Positions 53,140 through 61,259 of a stretch of 64,000 nucleotides of DNA are shown one piece after another. The notes below the pieces were generated by a model. That model ran no database searches and was not told the DNA's origin. It saw only the letters and a program-made list of their open reading frames with translations. The position numbers and the translations under genes are program-made. Position 1 is the stretch's first letter, and every line of letters begins with the position of its first letter. This stretch comes from Arenibacter algicola. Its GTDB lineage: Bacteria; Bacteroidota; Bacteroidia; Flavobacteriales; Flavobacteriaceae. The DNA lies in NCBI RefSeq assembly GCF_018860365.1, contig NZ_JAHKPO010000003.1, positions 930,001 through 994,000 on the forward strand. The letters are read 5' to 3'.

Positions 53140-54006
53140 CTAATATTTAGATACTCTTTTGCCATCTACAATAGAATGACAAGTACAATAGTTTTTTCTG
53201 TATAACCCTCTCACATGAAGGCGTTCCAATATAAGTTCTTTGATATTGGTCGTTAACATGTCTATGGGCAAATATCCAAAATTGTTCACACTAATAGAAA
53301 CATCCAAAGATTTTACGTAATGCCACCACCCAACAGGAATAAAAAGTACATCTCCAGGTTCCAGAGTATATTGATAAAACTTAACATCTTTAAATTTCGG
53401 AAATAAATTTTCGTCTAAATTATTTATATCTACTTGGCTAAATGTTGATCCAAGATCAAACTTTTTACTGATGTACATTTCTTTTTGGAACTTTGGCGAA
53501 GCTAATAGTACCAATTTTCTTCCTTTAAGCTGCGCCAACATATTATTTACGGAATCCCAATGAAGACCAGATATGGTTCCAGAAGGCCCAATCCATGCAT
53601 AGGTGTTATTCAGTTTGGTGAATTTTGAAAAAATCGAAAAATCGGTATCAGTTTTTAAATCTGGAAACTGATCAAAGATATTGAACATCGAAAGATATGT
53701 TTTGTCCTTATCCTGATTTAATTCCTCCTTCTTTAAGGTGTTCAAATATTGTTTAAAGTCCTTTTTTAAAAATTTGGATTCATTTTGAAATATATTGCCA
53801 ACCTCCAACGGAACAGGTTTATTTGATTCTAAATCCAAGAAGAAATCAATACTCCACTTTTTTTTGGCTGGCCAATTTTCGGCCATTCCTTTAATTACCA
53901 CAGGTCTATTGGCCTTAAGGTAATCTTTTTTAAAAGTTGTGGAATCTAAATGTGGAACACTTTGTGTTTGTTCACTTTTTCCTAGAATATCTGACAATAT
54001 ATCCAT
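53140..54006 (-). CDS. Cupin-8/JmjC-type Fe(II)/2-oxoglutarate oxygenase-like protein
   Basis: A 288-residue protein. Residues 30-60 (RPVVIKGMAENWPAKKKWSI) and the core TYAWIGPSGTISGLHWDSVNNML...GDVLFIPVGWWHYVKSL identify the cupin-8/JmjC fold. The iron triad is present as H-x-D (HWD) and the distal His of WWHYV. Relatives hydroxylate proteins, tRNA or small peptides. The C-terminus is unusual: LYRKNYCTCHSIVDGKRVSKY with two Cys and a His. It is on the same strand as the FemAB-like array that begins upstream beyond the IS3 element and may have belonged to the same unit. It is more AT-rich than genes to the left. Confidence 0.85.
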   Translation of the reverse strand: MDILSDILGKSEQTQSVPHLDSTTFKKDYLKANRPVVIKGMAENWPAKKKWSIDFFLDLESNKPVPLEVGNIFQNESKFLKKDFKQYLNTLKKEELNQDKDKTYLSMFNIFDQFPDLKTDTDFSIFSKFTKLNNTYAWIGPSGTISGLHWDSVNNMLAQLKGRKLVLLASPKFQKEMYISKKFDLGSTFSQVDINNLDENLFPKFKDVKFYQYTLEPGDVLFIPVGWWHYVKSLDVSISVNNFGYLPIDMLTTNIKELILERLHVRGLYRKNYCTCHSIVDGKRVSKY

Positions 54007-54331
54007 TTAATATGATAATTAAATTAGGTGTTATGGAAAATTACAAAAAAAGCATAAATGCAGAATCAAAAATTCTTTTTTTTAGATTAAGTACCAATCA
54101 AAGTGGTTGATTTAAATAATTTCTGGTGATATAAGTATACAGTTTACTTTGTGTTTATGTAGAAGGTTACTTTTTGATTGGTACTTTTTCTGAAATTATA
54201 AAAGAGTTATCCTTTATGATTTCAAAAACTTGAATTTTGGAAACATGGTACAAAGTTGAATATAAAAAGTCATATATCGGCCTTCTTAAATAATAGTATA
54301 GATCATTTTAAAAATTTATTTTTTCATTATT
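54007..54331. other. AT-rich intergenic stretch with a spaced inverted repeat
   Basis: 325 bases upstream of the oxygenase gene. No gene is seen. It contains the 14-base inverted repeat described at 54089-54186 and should hold the oxygenase promoter. Confidence 0.55.
54089..54186. repeat. Spaced 14-base inverted repeat (possible small mobile or regulatory element)
   Basis: AAGTACCAATCAAA at 54089-54102 and its exact complement at 54173-54186 bracket about 70 bases. The arms are perfect and the interior is AT-rich and non-coding. No convincing target duplication flanks it. Confidence 0.6.
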
Positions 54332-54785
54332 TTAAGAAGGGATATATATTGTACTTTCAATCTTAAAATTATACGGTACAACTTGTAAACCTTTTTTTTC
54401 AAAGTTTATTGTGGCTTTGGTTTTTAAGATATATTCAGGGATTTGATTAGACTTGAAATATTCTTTTAGTTTTAATCTGGGGATTTCAAAAAAGGCATAG
54501 CAATTATATAAGTGCGACTTATTATAGTAAATATGATTGCCCCATACGCGTTTATAATCCAAGCTGCCCACACCCATTTCAAAGACAAGATAATTTTTAA
54601 GAAACTCCATTCCAACTGTCTATAGACTTCAACATGGCTAATGCTGAATTTGGAATTTTCAAGCTGTTAAGATGATATGAAACTAAATAAAATTTTATCC
54701 AAATAATATTGAAATGGGTTTGTTTCCGTCATATAATACAAATAGGGAGGCTTTTTTCTGATCGATTAGTAAAGGAGTATTGCTA
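54332..54785 (-). pseudogene. C-terminal half of an IS-split FemAB/BioF2-like paralogue
   Basis: The 92-codon open frame at 54332-54610 (FEMGVGSLDYKRVWGNHIYYN) matches the conserved FDMGxGDFDYKRRWSN segment of the array members and continues into their variable linker. Upstream on the minus strand, up to about 54785, family-like pieces remain in shifting frames (DQKKASLFVLYDGNKPISI, then a broken SKFxLG...IYK region). The N-terminal half lies beyond the IS3 element (56236-56600). The C-terminal small module of the family is also missing or changed. Confidence 0.75.
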
Positions 54786-54965
54786 CATAGTTCTTTCTAT
54801 TTTTGGAAAGTTGTGATTTAATAAATTTGTCTCATTAAGCCTATTTACCAACATAATACGTAATGATTCCATCAATTAAATATATAGTTCACGGTCTATG
54901 TCTCCATAATACATCTAATAGTTGAGTCGTCCTAAAATAGGTTGACGGTTTTTAAAGAATATATA

Positions 54966-55781
54966 TTAGACCTGTGAAGTTAACTTCACAGGTTTTTTGT
55001 TATGTATAAAATTAGGTGTTTTATAATTAAGGCTCAAATGTGGTCTTCTGTTGTTGTATGTGTTGATGGAATCTACAATGAGTTGCTTTAAATCTTTACC
55101 GTTGTTACATTTATATATTAAGAATTCCCCTTTTAATATCCCATTGATCCGCTCGGCCAGTGCATTCTGGTAGCAGTCATATCCATCGGTCATCGATGGG
55201 GTGATATGGCTGCGCCGGAGCTCCTCTTGATATACGGAAGAACAATACTGTAGCCCCCTATCGGAATGATGGATAAGCTGTTTGTTGGTCAACCTATTGC
55301 TATTCGCCATTTTCATTGCCTTTACAACGTTCTCCGCACTCATGTCGTCACTAAGTTCATATCCCATAATCTTTCTGCTATAGGCATCGGTAACCAGGGA
55401 TAGGTAATGTGTCCTTTCCCTGCTTTTGATATATGTGATATCGCTGACAAAAAATTCTTCCGGCCTTGATACCCTGGCCTGTTTCATCAGATTGGGGTAC
55501 TTTCTGAGCCAATGCTTGGAATTGGTGGTCATGGTGTAATTCTTCCTTGGTCTTATCAGCATGGACTCCGTACGTAAATGTGCAAATAGGGCATCCCTTC
55601 CTATTTTTATATTGTCCCTCCCGAATTCTTCCTTGAGCAGGTAATACAACTTGCGGGTGCCGAGCCTGGGCATGTCCATGCGGATACCATCGACCAAGTC
55701 CTTCACCTTTGCAAGCTCTTGTCCTCTTTTTAATGAACGTTTTTCTGATCGATAGACTGCTTGCCTACTTATCCCAAACAA
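54966..55781 (-). CDS. IS3-family transposase orfB (integrase core)
   Basis: 271 residues if counted from the TTG at 55781, but the frame is open upstream into orfA and the natural product is probably an OrfAB fusion made by -1 frameshifting. The DDE triad is visible: Asp in EFFVSDITYIKS, Asp in LIHHSDRGLQY and Glu in CYQNALAERINGILKGE. The N-terminal FGISRQAVYRSEKR is a helix-turn-helix (HTH_21). The C-terminal coding end overlaps a perfect palindrome at 54970-54993. It acts with OrfA in copy-out/paste-in transposition. Confidence 0.92.
   Translation of the reverse strand: MFGISRQAVYRSEKRSLKRGQELAKVKDLVDGIRMDMPRLGTRKLYYLLKEEFGRDNIKIGRDALFAHLRTESMLIRPRKNYTMTTNSKHWLRKYPNLMKQARVSRPEEFFVSDITYIKSRERTHYLSLVTDAYSRKIMGYELSDDMSAENVVKAMKMANSNRLTNKQLIHHSDRGLQYCSSVYQEELRRSHITPSMTDGYDCYQNALAERINGILKGEFLIYKCNNGKDLKQLIVDSINTYNNRRPHLSLNYKTPNFIHNKKPVKLTSQV
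54970..54998 (+). terminator. Palindromic terminator at the orfB end of the IS3 element
   Basis: A perfect 24-base palindrome at 54970-54993 (core ACCTGTGAAGTT with its complement) is followed by TTTTT on the plus strand. It would stop transcription entering from the left flank, antisense to the transposase. Confidence 0.75.
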
Positions 55782-55801
55782 TCGACAACAACGATACAGA
55801 C

Positions 55802-56194
55802 TTAATCGCTGTTCTTGCCGGATACGCTGGATTGATTGGGTAAATACTTTTTTATGATAGAAGTGCCGTACTGTTGGTCCGAGATGTCGATCATCGTATT
55901 AAGGATCTTGTTCTTCAACTTCGCGTCAGATAGCTCGCGTTCTAAACGCTTGATCTTCTGGGCAGGGGTTTCTTTGGATTTTGGCATTTGATGTCGAATT
56001 GGGTTGCTCCAATCTAAGGTACCATGTTTTCTCAACCAGACCAAAACAGTACTTCTACCTTGCATGCCATAAGCCTTCTGTGCCTGCTTATAGGTCATTT
56101 CGCCTTTTTCAACTTGGGAAATAACGGCCAATTTAAAACCTAGATTGTAATCGCGTTGTGTCCGCTTATTACCTGTAATCTTTGAATGTTTCAT
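55802..56194 (-). CDS. IS3-family transposase orfA
   Basis: A 130-residue helix-turn-helix protein: RTQRDYNLGFKLAVISQVEKG, MTYKQAQKAYGMQGRSTVLVWLR, then a leucine-zipper-like KIKRLERELSDAKLKNKIL. The motif A-AAA-AAG (minus strand, 55853-55847) lies near its 3' end. Slipping by -1 there leads through KVFTQSIQRIRQEQRLSLYRCC into OrfB. This is the classical arrangement of the family, so both OrfA and the fusion should be made. Confidence 0.92.
   Translation of the reverse strand: MKHSKITGNKRTQRDYNLGFKLAVISQVEKGEMTYKQAQKAYGMQGRSTVLVWLRKHGTLDWSNPIRHQMPKSKETPAQKIKRLERELSDAKLKNKILNTMIDISDQQYGTSIIKKYLPNQSSVSGKNSD
55847..55853 (-). promoter_or_regulatory. Programmed -1 frameshift heptamer (A AAA AAG) in IS3 orfA
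   Basis: Read on the minus strand, the codons ATA-AAA-AAG contain the slippery heptamer in the orfA frame. The -1 frame is open from here into orfB with no stop, as required for OrfAB synthesis. Confidence 0.8.
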
Positions 56195-56235
56195 AAATAA
56201 GTCGATTTTGTGTCAACATATTTTAGGACGGGACA

Positions 56236-56600
56236 AGGTTATATCAAAACAAGTCAACAGTAACTTTATACTTTTTTTATGCTAGTTCTAATTTTGGTCT
56301 GAAATTGGCCGTTTATATAGTCTTCTATGGAAGAAGTAGAGTCTAAAAAATATGACATAAACCCAATTGATTGGTGGAATTTTTACAATATTCAGTAACG
56401 CCTAATTTTTTAAATTGAAGTTAATGTAAGTTGGTTCTAATCTTATAGGATATAGATTTTTTGATGATTTTTGTTCATCATATTGATTAACTGCCTAGTT
56501 AATTAATATTTGATTCTGGTAATAGGAGATACTTGAATAGAATTCCGAAATAGTTTGATGGTTAAATAGGGTTTAGAAAAGTTCTAATTTCACTTTTTTC
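56236..56600 (-). pseudogene. N-terminal half of the IS-split FemAB/BioF2-like paralogue
   Basis: No long frame remains, but reading the minus strand shows family sequence: HQSIGFMSYFLDSTSSIED continuing as YINGQFQTKIRTSIKK, followed by stops, directly next to the IS3 right end. It matches the NQSIGFSVNLSDFSNVDDYM region of the member at 61260-62444 and the NQFKSNAKTIKRYVNR region of the member at 56634-57809. Further upstream, LEPTYINFNLKN matches PTYLNFELIQLG of the member at 57936. Together with the half at 54332-54785 it reconstructs one ancestral gene. Confidence 0.7.
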
Positions 56601-56633
56601 AAAATAACAAATTATGCAAGTTTAACACACGTC

Positions 56634-57809
56634 TTACGTAATAACCGTAATTTTTTGAATTTGCGTTTGCCCTTTTATTAGGTATGATCTATTTTTTTCA
56701 ATTTCAAATACTTCAATACCTGATATATGTTCTATATTGGAATACGCAAAATCATAAAGTAACTTTTTTAAAAAACTGATCGATTCGGATTGTCGATCAA
56801 TAGGCATATTTTTATGACGAAAAGCCCCATCGGTAATTATTTCGATAATAAATTTGTGCTCAAATTCTTTATGACTCTTCTGTTTTATTTTAGTGGCTGA
56901 TTTGATTCTTTGCCAGTATATGGGGACATTCTTGGATTTAAGAAAGGCCTTAAGTTTCAATAGGTTTTCCAATATACCACTGTACAACTTTGCCCCTAAG
57001 TATTTTTTTTGATAAATTAGGTGATATTCATAATTGTATATAAGATTGCTCCATCTTCGTTTGTACTCTAGGTCACCTCTTCCCATTTCAAAGACGCTAT
57101 GATTATTGGCTATACACCATTCAATTTGTTTATAGATCTCCACATGACCAAGTCCAAATTTAGAATAATCTATATCATAGGAGGAGTTAGAGCTATATAA
57201 TATACCATTAAAATGATAATTTAAGGAGATTTCTATGGGTTTTTGTTCATCATATATTACAAATAATGATGCTCTTTTATTGTTTATTAAATCGAAAGCT
57301 ATCTTATAAGTGTGGTCCCAATAGGATAAACTTTGATCTTGATCCTCTCTTTGATCAAATCGTTTCTCTTTCATTTTTTCCAATGCATTCATTACAAACT
57401 CATATTCCTGTCTATCGATACGCCCGTAATATAATTTATAATTTATATTGAAACAGCTCTCTAAACGATTAACATATCTTTTAATTGTTTTTGCGTTGGA
57501 CTTAAATTGGTTCTTTAAATAGGAGTCTACATCTGAAAAATCGGCTAGATATGCGGCATAACCCCTTACGTGACTCACTTTTTTGACTGTAAAAAGATCG
57601 GGATTTGCTAGTTTGGGAACCATGTAATCGGGTACAAATTCCACATTGTATAATTTGTTAATGGAAGTATCTTTATACATGGCTTTATTCACCTCTCCCA
57701 AGTACAATGATTTATTGTCCTTAGCAAAAAAAATATCTGAATAAATACTAGGGAGACCGTTTTCAATCTCAAAAATTTCATCAAAAAAATTAATAGTTTC
57801 CTTCAACAT
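56634..57809 (-). CDS. FemAB/BioF2-like acyl- or aminoacyl-transferase, array member A
   Basis: A 391-residue protein without signal peptide. The core (residues about 90-265) follows the array pattern: YLKNQFKSNAKTIKRYVNRLE, LYYGRIDRQEYEFVMNAL, ASLFVIYDEQKPIEISLNY, DIDYSKFGLGHVEIYKQIEWC and FEMGRGDLEYKRRWSNLIY. This is the double-GNAT Acetyltransf_6/FemAB type, whose relatives transfer acyl or aminoacyl groups to amines on peptidoglycan, polysaccharide or lipid. A variable linker precedes a C-terminal module (FLKKLLYDFAYSNIEHISGIEVF) shared by the array. It is downstream in the same minus-strand unit as members B-F. The substrate is unknown. Confidence 0.8.
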   Translation of the reverse strand: MLKETINFFDEIFEIENGLPSIYSDIFFAKDNKSLYLGEVNKAMYKDTSINKLYNVEFVPDYMVPKLANPDLFTVKKVSHVRGYAAYLADFSDVDSYLKNQFKSNAKTIKRYVNRLESCFNINYKLYYGRIDRQEYEFVMNALEKMKEKRFDQREDQDQSLSYWDHTYKIAFDLINNKRASLFVIYDEQKPIEISLNYHFNGILYSSNSSYDIDYSKFGLGHVEIYKQIEWCIANNHSVFEMGRGDLEYKRRWSNLIYNYEYHLIYQKKYLGAKLYSGILENLLKLKAFLKSKNVPIYWQRIKSATKIKQKSHKEFEHKFIIEIITDGAFRHKNMPIDRQSESISFLKKLLYDFAYSNIEHISGIEVFEIEKNRSYLIKGQTQIQKITVIT

Positions 57810-57854
57810 ATCAATTTATTTATATATTGGTTGGTTAATAAATAGATAGTTATC

Positions 57855-58658
57855 ACAGTTTTTTTTTAATTATATGGTCCTCAAATCCATAGACAATATT
57901 CCTCCATATTCCTTTTATACTGTTGATTACCATTTTTAAGGTTCAATACATAATTTTAATTCTTTATATATTGATATTTGTCCAAGACCAAATTTGAAAT
58001 AATTGATACCATAGGAAGAAACAGTCGAGAACAAAATTTTATTAAAATGATGACTTAAGGAAATATCGATGGGTTGTTCATTGTGATATTTTACTGACAA
58101 GGATGCCCTTTTGCTACCGATTAAATAAAAAACACTTTGGTATATTGAATCCCATTTTAAAAATGCAAAGTTGGTTTTGCCTATTTGAGAATATCTATTA
58201 CTCAACATAATTCTCAGTGAGGTCATTAGAAAATTGTATTCTTCTTTTGTTATAGGCACAAAAAATATTTGATATCTAATACTAAAACTCTTTACCAGTC
58301 GTTTAATGGATCTGTTCAAACCAGTTTTATACCTACTTCTAAAAATGTTTCTAATGAATTTTTCAATGGACTCGAAGCCTTTTAAAGCTATGGCGCAGTC
58401 ACCAATTTTTTTATCCTTTATTTTTACGCTATTAAATTTTCCCAGCTGTATTAGTTCGAAATTAAGATAAGTAGGAAATAATGCGATATGTTTAACATGT
58501 AAAATAAATGTTGTGCCACTTGATATTTTGTAAAGTACCTTGTTATTGTGTGCAAATGATAAATTGTCAAAGCAATTTGGCACTATATGTTGTTCATAAA
58601 ATTTGAAGTAAAATATATTCCTTTGCATCAATTTTATCTTAAACTTTTTTAATATCAA
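57855..58658 (-). pseudogene. Array member B, decayed FemAB/BioF2-like paralogue
   Basis: The open frame 57936-58658 (240 codons) has the family N-terminus and core as far as YFKFGLGQISIYKELKLC, then stops. In another frame at about 57857-57935 the minus strand encodes SIKGIWRNIVYGFEDHIIKK, which matches the later KRRWSNLIYDFENHII segment, so a deletion plus frameshift removed the FDMGxGDFDY motif. The C-terminal module is absent. Its start overlaps the stop of member C by 20 bases, as expected for a former operon gene. Confidence 0.78.
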
Positions 58659-59856
58659 TTTTTTGAGTTTTGTTCCTCCCTCTAAAAAAATATGAATTAG
58701 GAGTATTTTGACTTATATATACGGAAACATCCTGAATATATTCAAAATTTAAAAACAAGAAATCCATCAAACTTTCTTTTAAAAAAGAGTAGTTCTCATT
58801 TTCTAAATTAATTTCTTGAACATCTTTGGGTAATTTAATGTCTTCGGTATTGTCTATCGCTATTGTTGGAGGGGTTCCCTGGTACTCTTTAAATACATCT
58901 TTCTTTGTGTTCTTTTTATATTTCCTATACCATAGATGAAGTTTTAATTTTTTAAGTATTGGGAGTAATTTATAAATTAGATTAAGTTTTGAGGCCAAAA
59001 AATAGGATTTTAATCTTACTAATATATTCTCTGAATCGAATATGATGTGATTTTCAAAGGTATATACCCCATTTCTAAAGCGTTCCTTATAATAAAAATC
59101 CCCTTTGGACATGTCTATTAGACTAAATTTATTGTCTATGGCCCATTTTATAATTTTAGTCAATGATAAAAACCCAAGTTTAAATTTGGCGTAATCAATA
59201 TCATAAGCGATGACCTCGATATATAAGGTAGTTTTATAGATGGTGTTTATATAGATGGAAATTGGTTTGTTATTGTCGTAGATTACAAAAACACTTACTT
59301 TTTTATTTTTTATAAGGTCATATGAAGTACTGAATCGTTCTTCCCAGTAGTCCAGTTCTTCCCAATAGGATTCTTTTTGCGCCAAACGCCGGATCAACAT
59401 TTTTTTGTAGTCCTTGAAAATAGTATCGTATTCGGTTCTTGATATATCCCCATAATACATTTTATAGGTAGGTTTTATACATAGGTCCAGTCTCTTTTGG
59501 CACCTATTGATGTTGGACCTCCTTTGCGAGCTTATTTCTTCTTTTAAATAACTATTTAAACTGTCATATTTTTGGAGGTTTATAATTGAACCTTCGTAAG
59601 TTCCTATTTTTTTTGTTTTAATGCCGGTGGCCGACGGATCTATAGTAGTTTCGAGATAATTGGGAACTTCCTTTATTAGAAAATACTGTCCTTTTAAAAA
59701 TTCAGGGTTTGTGTTGTTGGAGCTATACATTAATTGATTGGTTTCCCTATTTAATATTTTTGAATAAAATAGGTTCTCCTTTTCCTTTTCTAGAAGGTCA
59801 ACATTAAAATTTAGTGTGTGTAATTTGTTGTAATTAACATCAATTTGATTTTCCAT
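58639..59856 (-). CDS. FemAB/BioF2-like transferase, array member C
   Basis: A 405-residue paralogue and the most diverged core in the array: KVSVFVIYDNNKPISIYIN, DIDYAKFKLGFLSLTKIIKWA and LIDMSKGDFYYKERFRNGVYTFENHII. N-terminal family landmarks are kept (LKEEISSQRRSNINRCQKRLD, MYYGDISRTEYDTIF, MLIRRLAQKE). A long basic linker (residues about 285-345) leads to the C-terminal module (SFLKESLMDFLFLNFEYIQDVSVY). It lies 21 bases after member D and overlaps member B. Divergence of the substrate-side loops suggests a distinct acceptor. Confidence 0.8.
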   Translation of the reverse strand: MENQIDVNYNKLHTLNFNVDLLEKEKENLFYSKILNRETNQLMYSSNNTNPEFLKGQYFLIKEVPNYLETTIDPSATGIKTKKIGTYEGSIINLQKYDSLNSYLKEEISSQRRSNINRCQKRLDLCIKPTYKMYYGDISRTEYDTIFKDYKKMLIRRLAQKESYWEELDYWEERFSTSYDLIKNKKVSVFVIYDNNKPISIYINTIYKTTLYIEVIAYDIDYAKFKLGFLSLTKIIKWAIDNKFSLIDMSKGDFYYKERFRNGVYTFENHIIFDSENILVRLKSYFLASKLNLIYKLLPILKKLKLHLWYRKYKKNTKKDVFKEYQGTPPTIAIDNTEDIKLPKDVQEINLENENYSFLKESLMDFLFLNFEYIQDVSVYISQNTPNSYFFRGRNKTQKIDIKKV

Positions 59857-59877
59857 AATTAATTTTTTAACTCTAGA

Positions 59878-61056
59878 TCAACTATTCTTGAACGTAATTT
59901 TAATGGAAGAATTTTCACCTCGTATCAGATAGGTATTAGTTGCATGCGGGATACTATAAATGGAAACTAAATCAAATTTTTCTTTGTAGCTATAAAGGAA
60001 GTCCATTAGAGGTTTTCTGAGGAAACTATTATCTTCCGTATCCGTTGATATAATATTTTCCTTTAGATTGAAATCGGGTTCTTTGTCTACAGCTTCTATC
60101 TCATAATCGGTTTTAGTAGCTTGTTCAGACCCCTTTCCATCTTTAAAAAACATCCTTAATTTTCTATAGGGAACAATAATTTTAGAGGAAAGGATGTAAT
60201 TAATAAGGGCATATTCATTTTTTATAAAGGTGGCATAAATATTTGAAAATTTATTCTTAGGAGAGGATATTATATGATTTTCAAAATCATAAATTAAATT
60301 GCTCCACCGTCTTTTGTAGTCGAAATCTCCAAAACCCATATCAAAAATATCAATACTATTAGCAATACACCAATCCAGTTGCTTATAGATTTCAATATTG
60401 CCCAAACTAAATTTTGAATAATCCAGATCAAACGAACTTATGGAGCTAAATAGAATATTATCGTAATGAAAATTTATTGAAATTTCAATAGGTTTATCAC
60501 CATTGTAGATAACGAAAAGGGATCCTTTTTTTTCGTTAATGATAGACTGAAAATTATTCGCATAATAATCCCAATTGTCCAAGGTTTTATTTCTTTCTCT
60601 TCGTTGTTGGAAGCGTTTTGTTAACATTTGATGTAAGGCATGCATTAGGGAATCGTATTCCTCCGTACTGATATGGCCATAAAAAGTTTTATAGTTGATA
60701 TTAAAACTGGATTCAAGTCTGTTTAATGATCTTAAGAAAGTTTTTCTGGGGGTACTGTTAAATTGTTTCTTTAGATATTCAAGAGCATTATTGTATCCTT
60801 CAATGTTAATTGCAAAACCGGATTTTTGAAAAACTTTGTTACATTGTAAATGTGGAACTATTGTGGCAGTGAGATAGTTAGGAAAATAAGCCCATACATT
60901 AATAAATGATTTTTTATATAATTGGTTTTCTACCGAACTATTAAAAATCGTTTTTTGGTTATGGGATAAGCTAATGTCCTCGTACACTTCAGAAACCATG
61001 TTTTTTTCGAACAAGTGCAAATGAAAATTCCTCTTATTTATTATTTTTAAACCCAT
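59878..61056 (-). CDS. FemAB/BioF2-like transferase, array member D
   Basis: A 392-residue paralogue close to member A. Landmarks are LKKQFNSTPRKTFLRSLNRLE, FYGHISTEEYDSLMHAL, GSLFVIYNGDKPIEISINF, DLDYSKFSLGNIEIYKQLDWC and FDMGFGDFDYKRRWSNLIYD. An acidic linker (about 295-335) precedes the C-terminal module SFLRKPLMDFLYSYKEKFD...TYLIRGENSS. It is followed 21 bases later by member C and preceded by a 203-base gap, the only long gap within the array, which may contain an internal promoter. Confidence 0.8.
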   Translation of the reverse strand: MGLKIINKRNFHLHLFEKNMVSEVYEDISLSHNQKTIFNSSVENQLYKKSFINVWAYFPNYLTATIVPHLQCNKVFQKSGFAINIEGYNNALEYLKKQFNSTPRKTFLRSLNRLESSFNINYKTFYGHISTEEYDSLMHALHQMLTKRFQQRRERNKTLDNWDYYANNFQSIINEKKGSLFVIYNGDKPIEISINFHYDNILFSSISSFDLDYSKFSLGNIEIYKQLDWCIANSIDIFDMGFGDFDYKRRWSNLIYDFENHIISSPKNKFSNIYATFIKNEYALINYILSSKIIVPYRKLRMFFKDGKGSEQATKTDYEIEAVDKEPDFNLKENIISTDTEDNSFLRKPLMDFLYSYKEKFDLVSIYSIPHATNTYLIRGENSSIKITFKNS

Positions 61057-61259
61057 TGGTTAATGTTTATTGTATTTGTTTGCGTTAAGTGGTTATCTAG
61101 CTACCGTAAATAGTTCATATATTTAACATAAATAGGTGATGGATTATTGCCTCGATAATCGAAATTATAGTAAGCTCATAACAATGTGTCTTCTCTTTTT
61201 TCAAAGAGGGATTTAAAGGAATTGGTTCTTGTATATATTTTGGCTCCCACGTTCAACTA

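Larger units (their letters stand above)
54923..56235 (-). mobile_element. IS3-family insertion sequence, apparently intact
   Basis: About 1.3 kb with terminal repeats TG..CGTCCTAAAATAGGTTGAC (left, from 54923) and TG..CGTCCTAAAATATGTTGAC (right, read on the complement from 56235). It carries orfA and orfB on the minus strand, an A6G frameshift site, and an intact DDE catalytic set, so it may still be mobile. It lies inside a FemAB-like gene. No clean 3-4 base target duplication could be read. Confidence 0.88.

Noticed and set aside
54917-56240. Target-site duplication flanking the IS3 element
   Set aside because: Flanking trinucleotides AGT and AGG are similar but not identical. I cannot claim a duplication.
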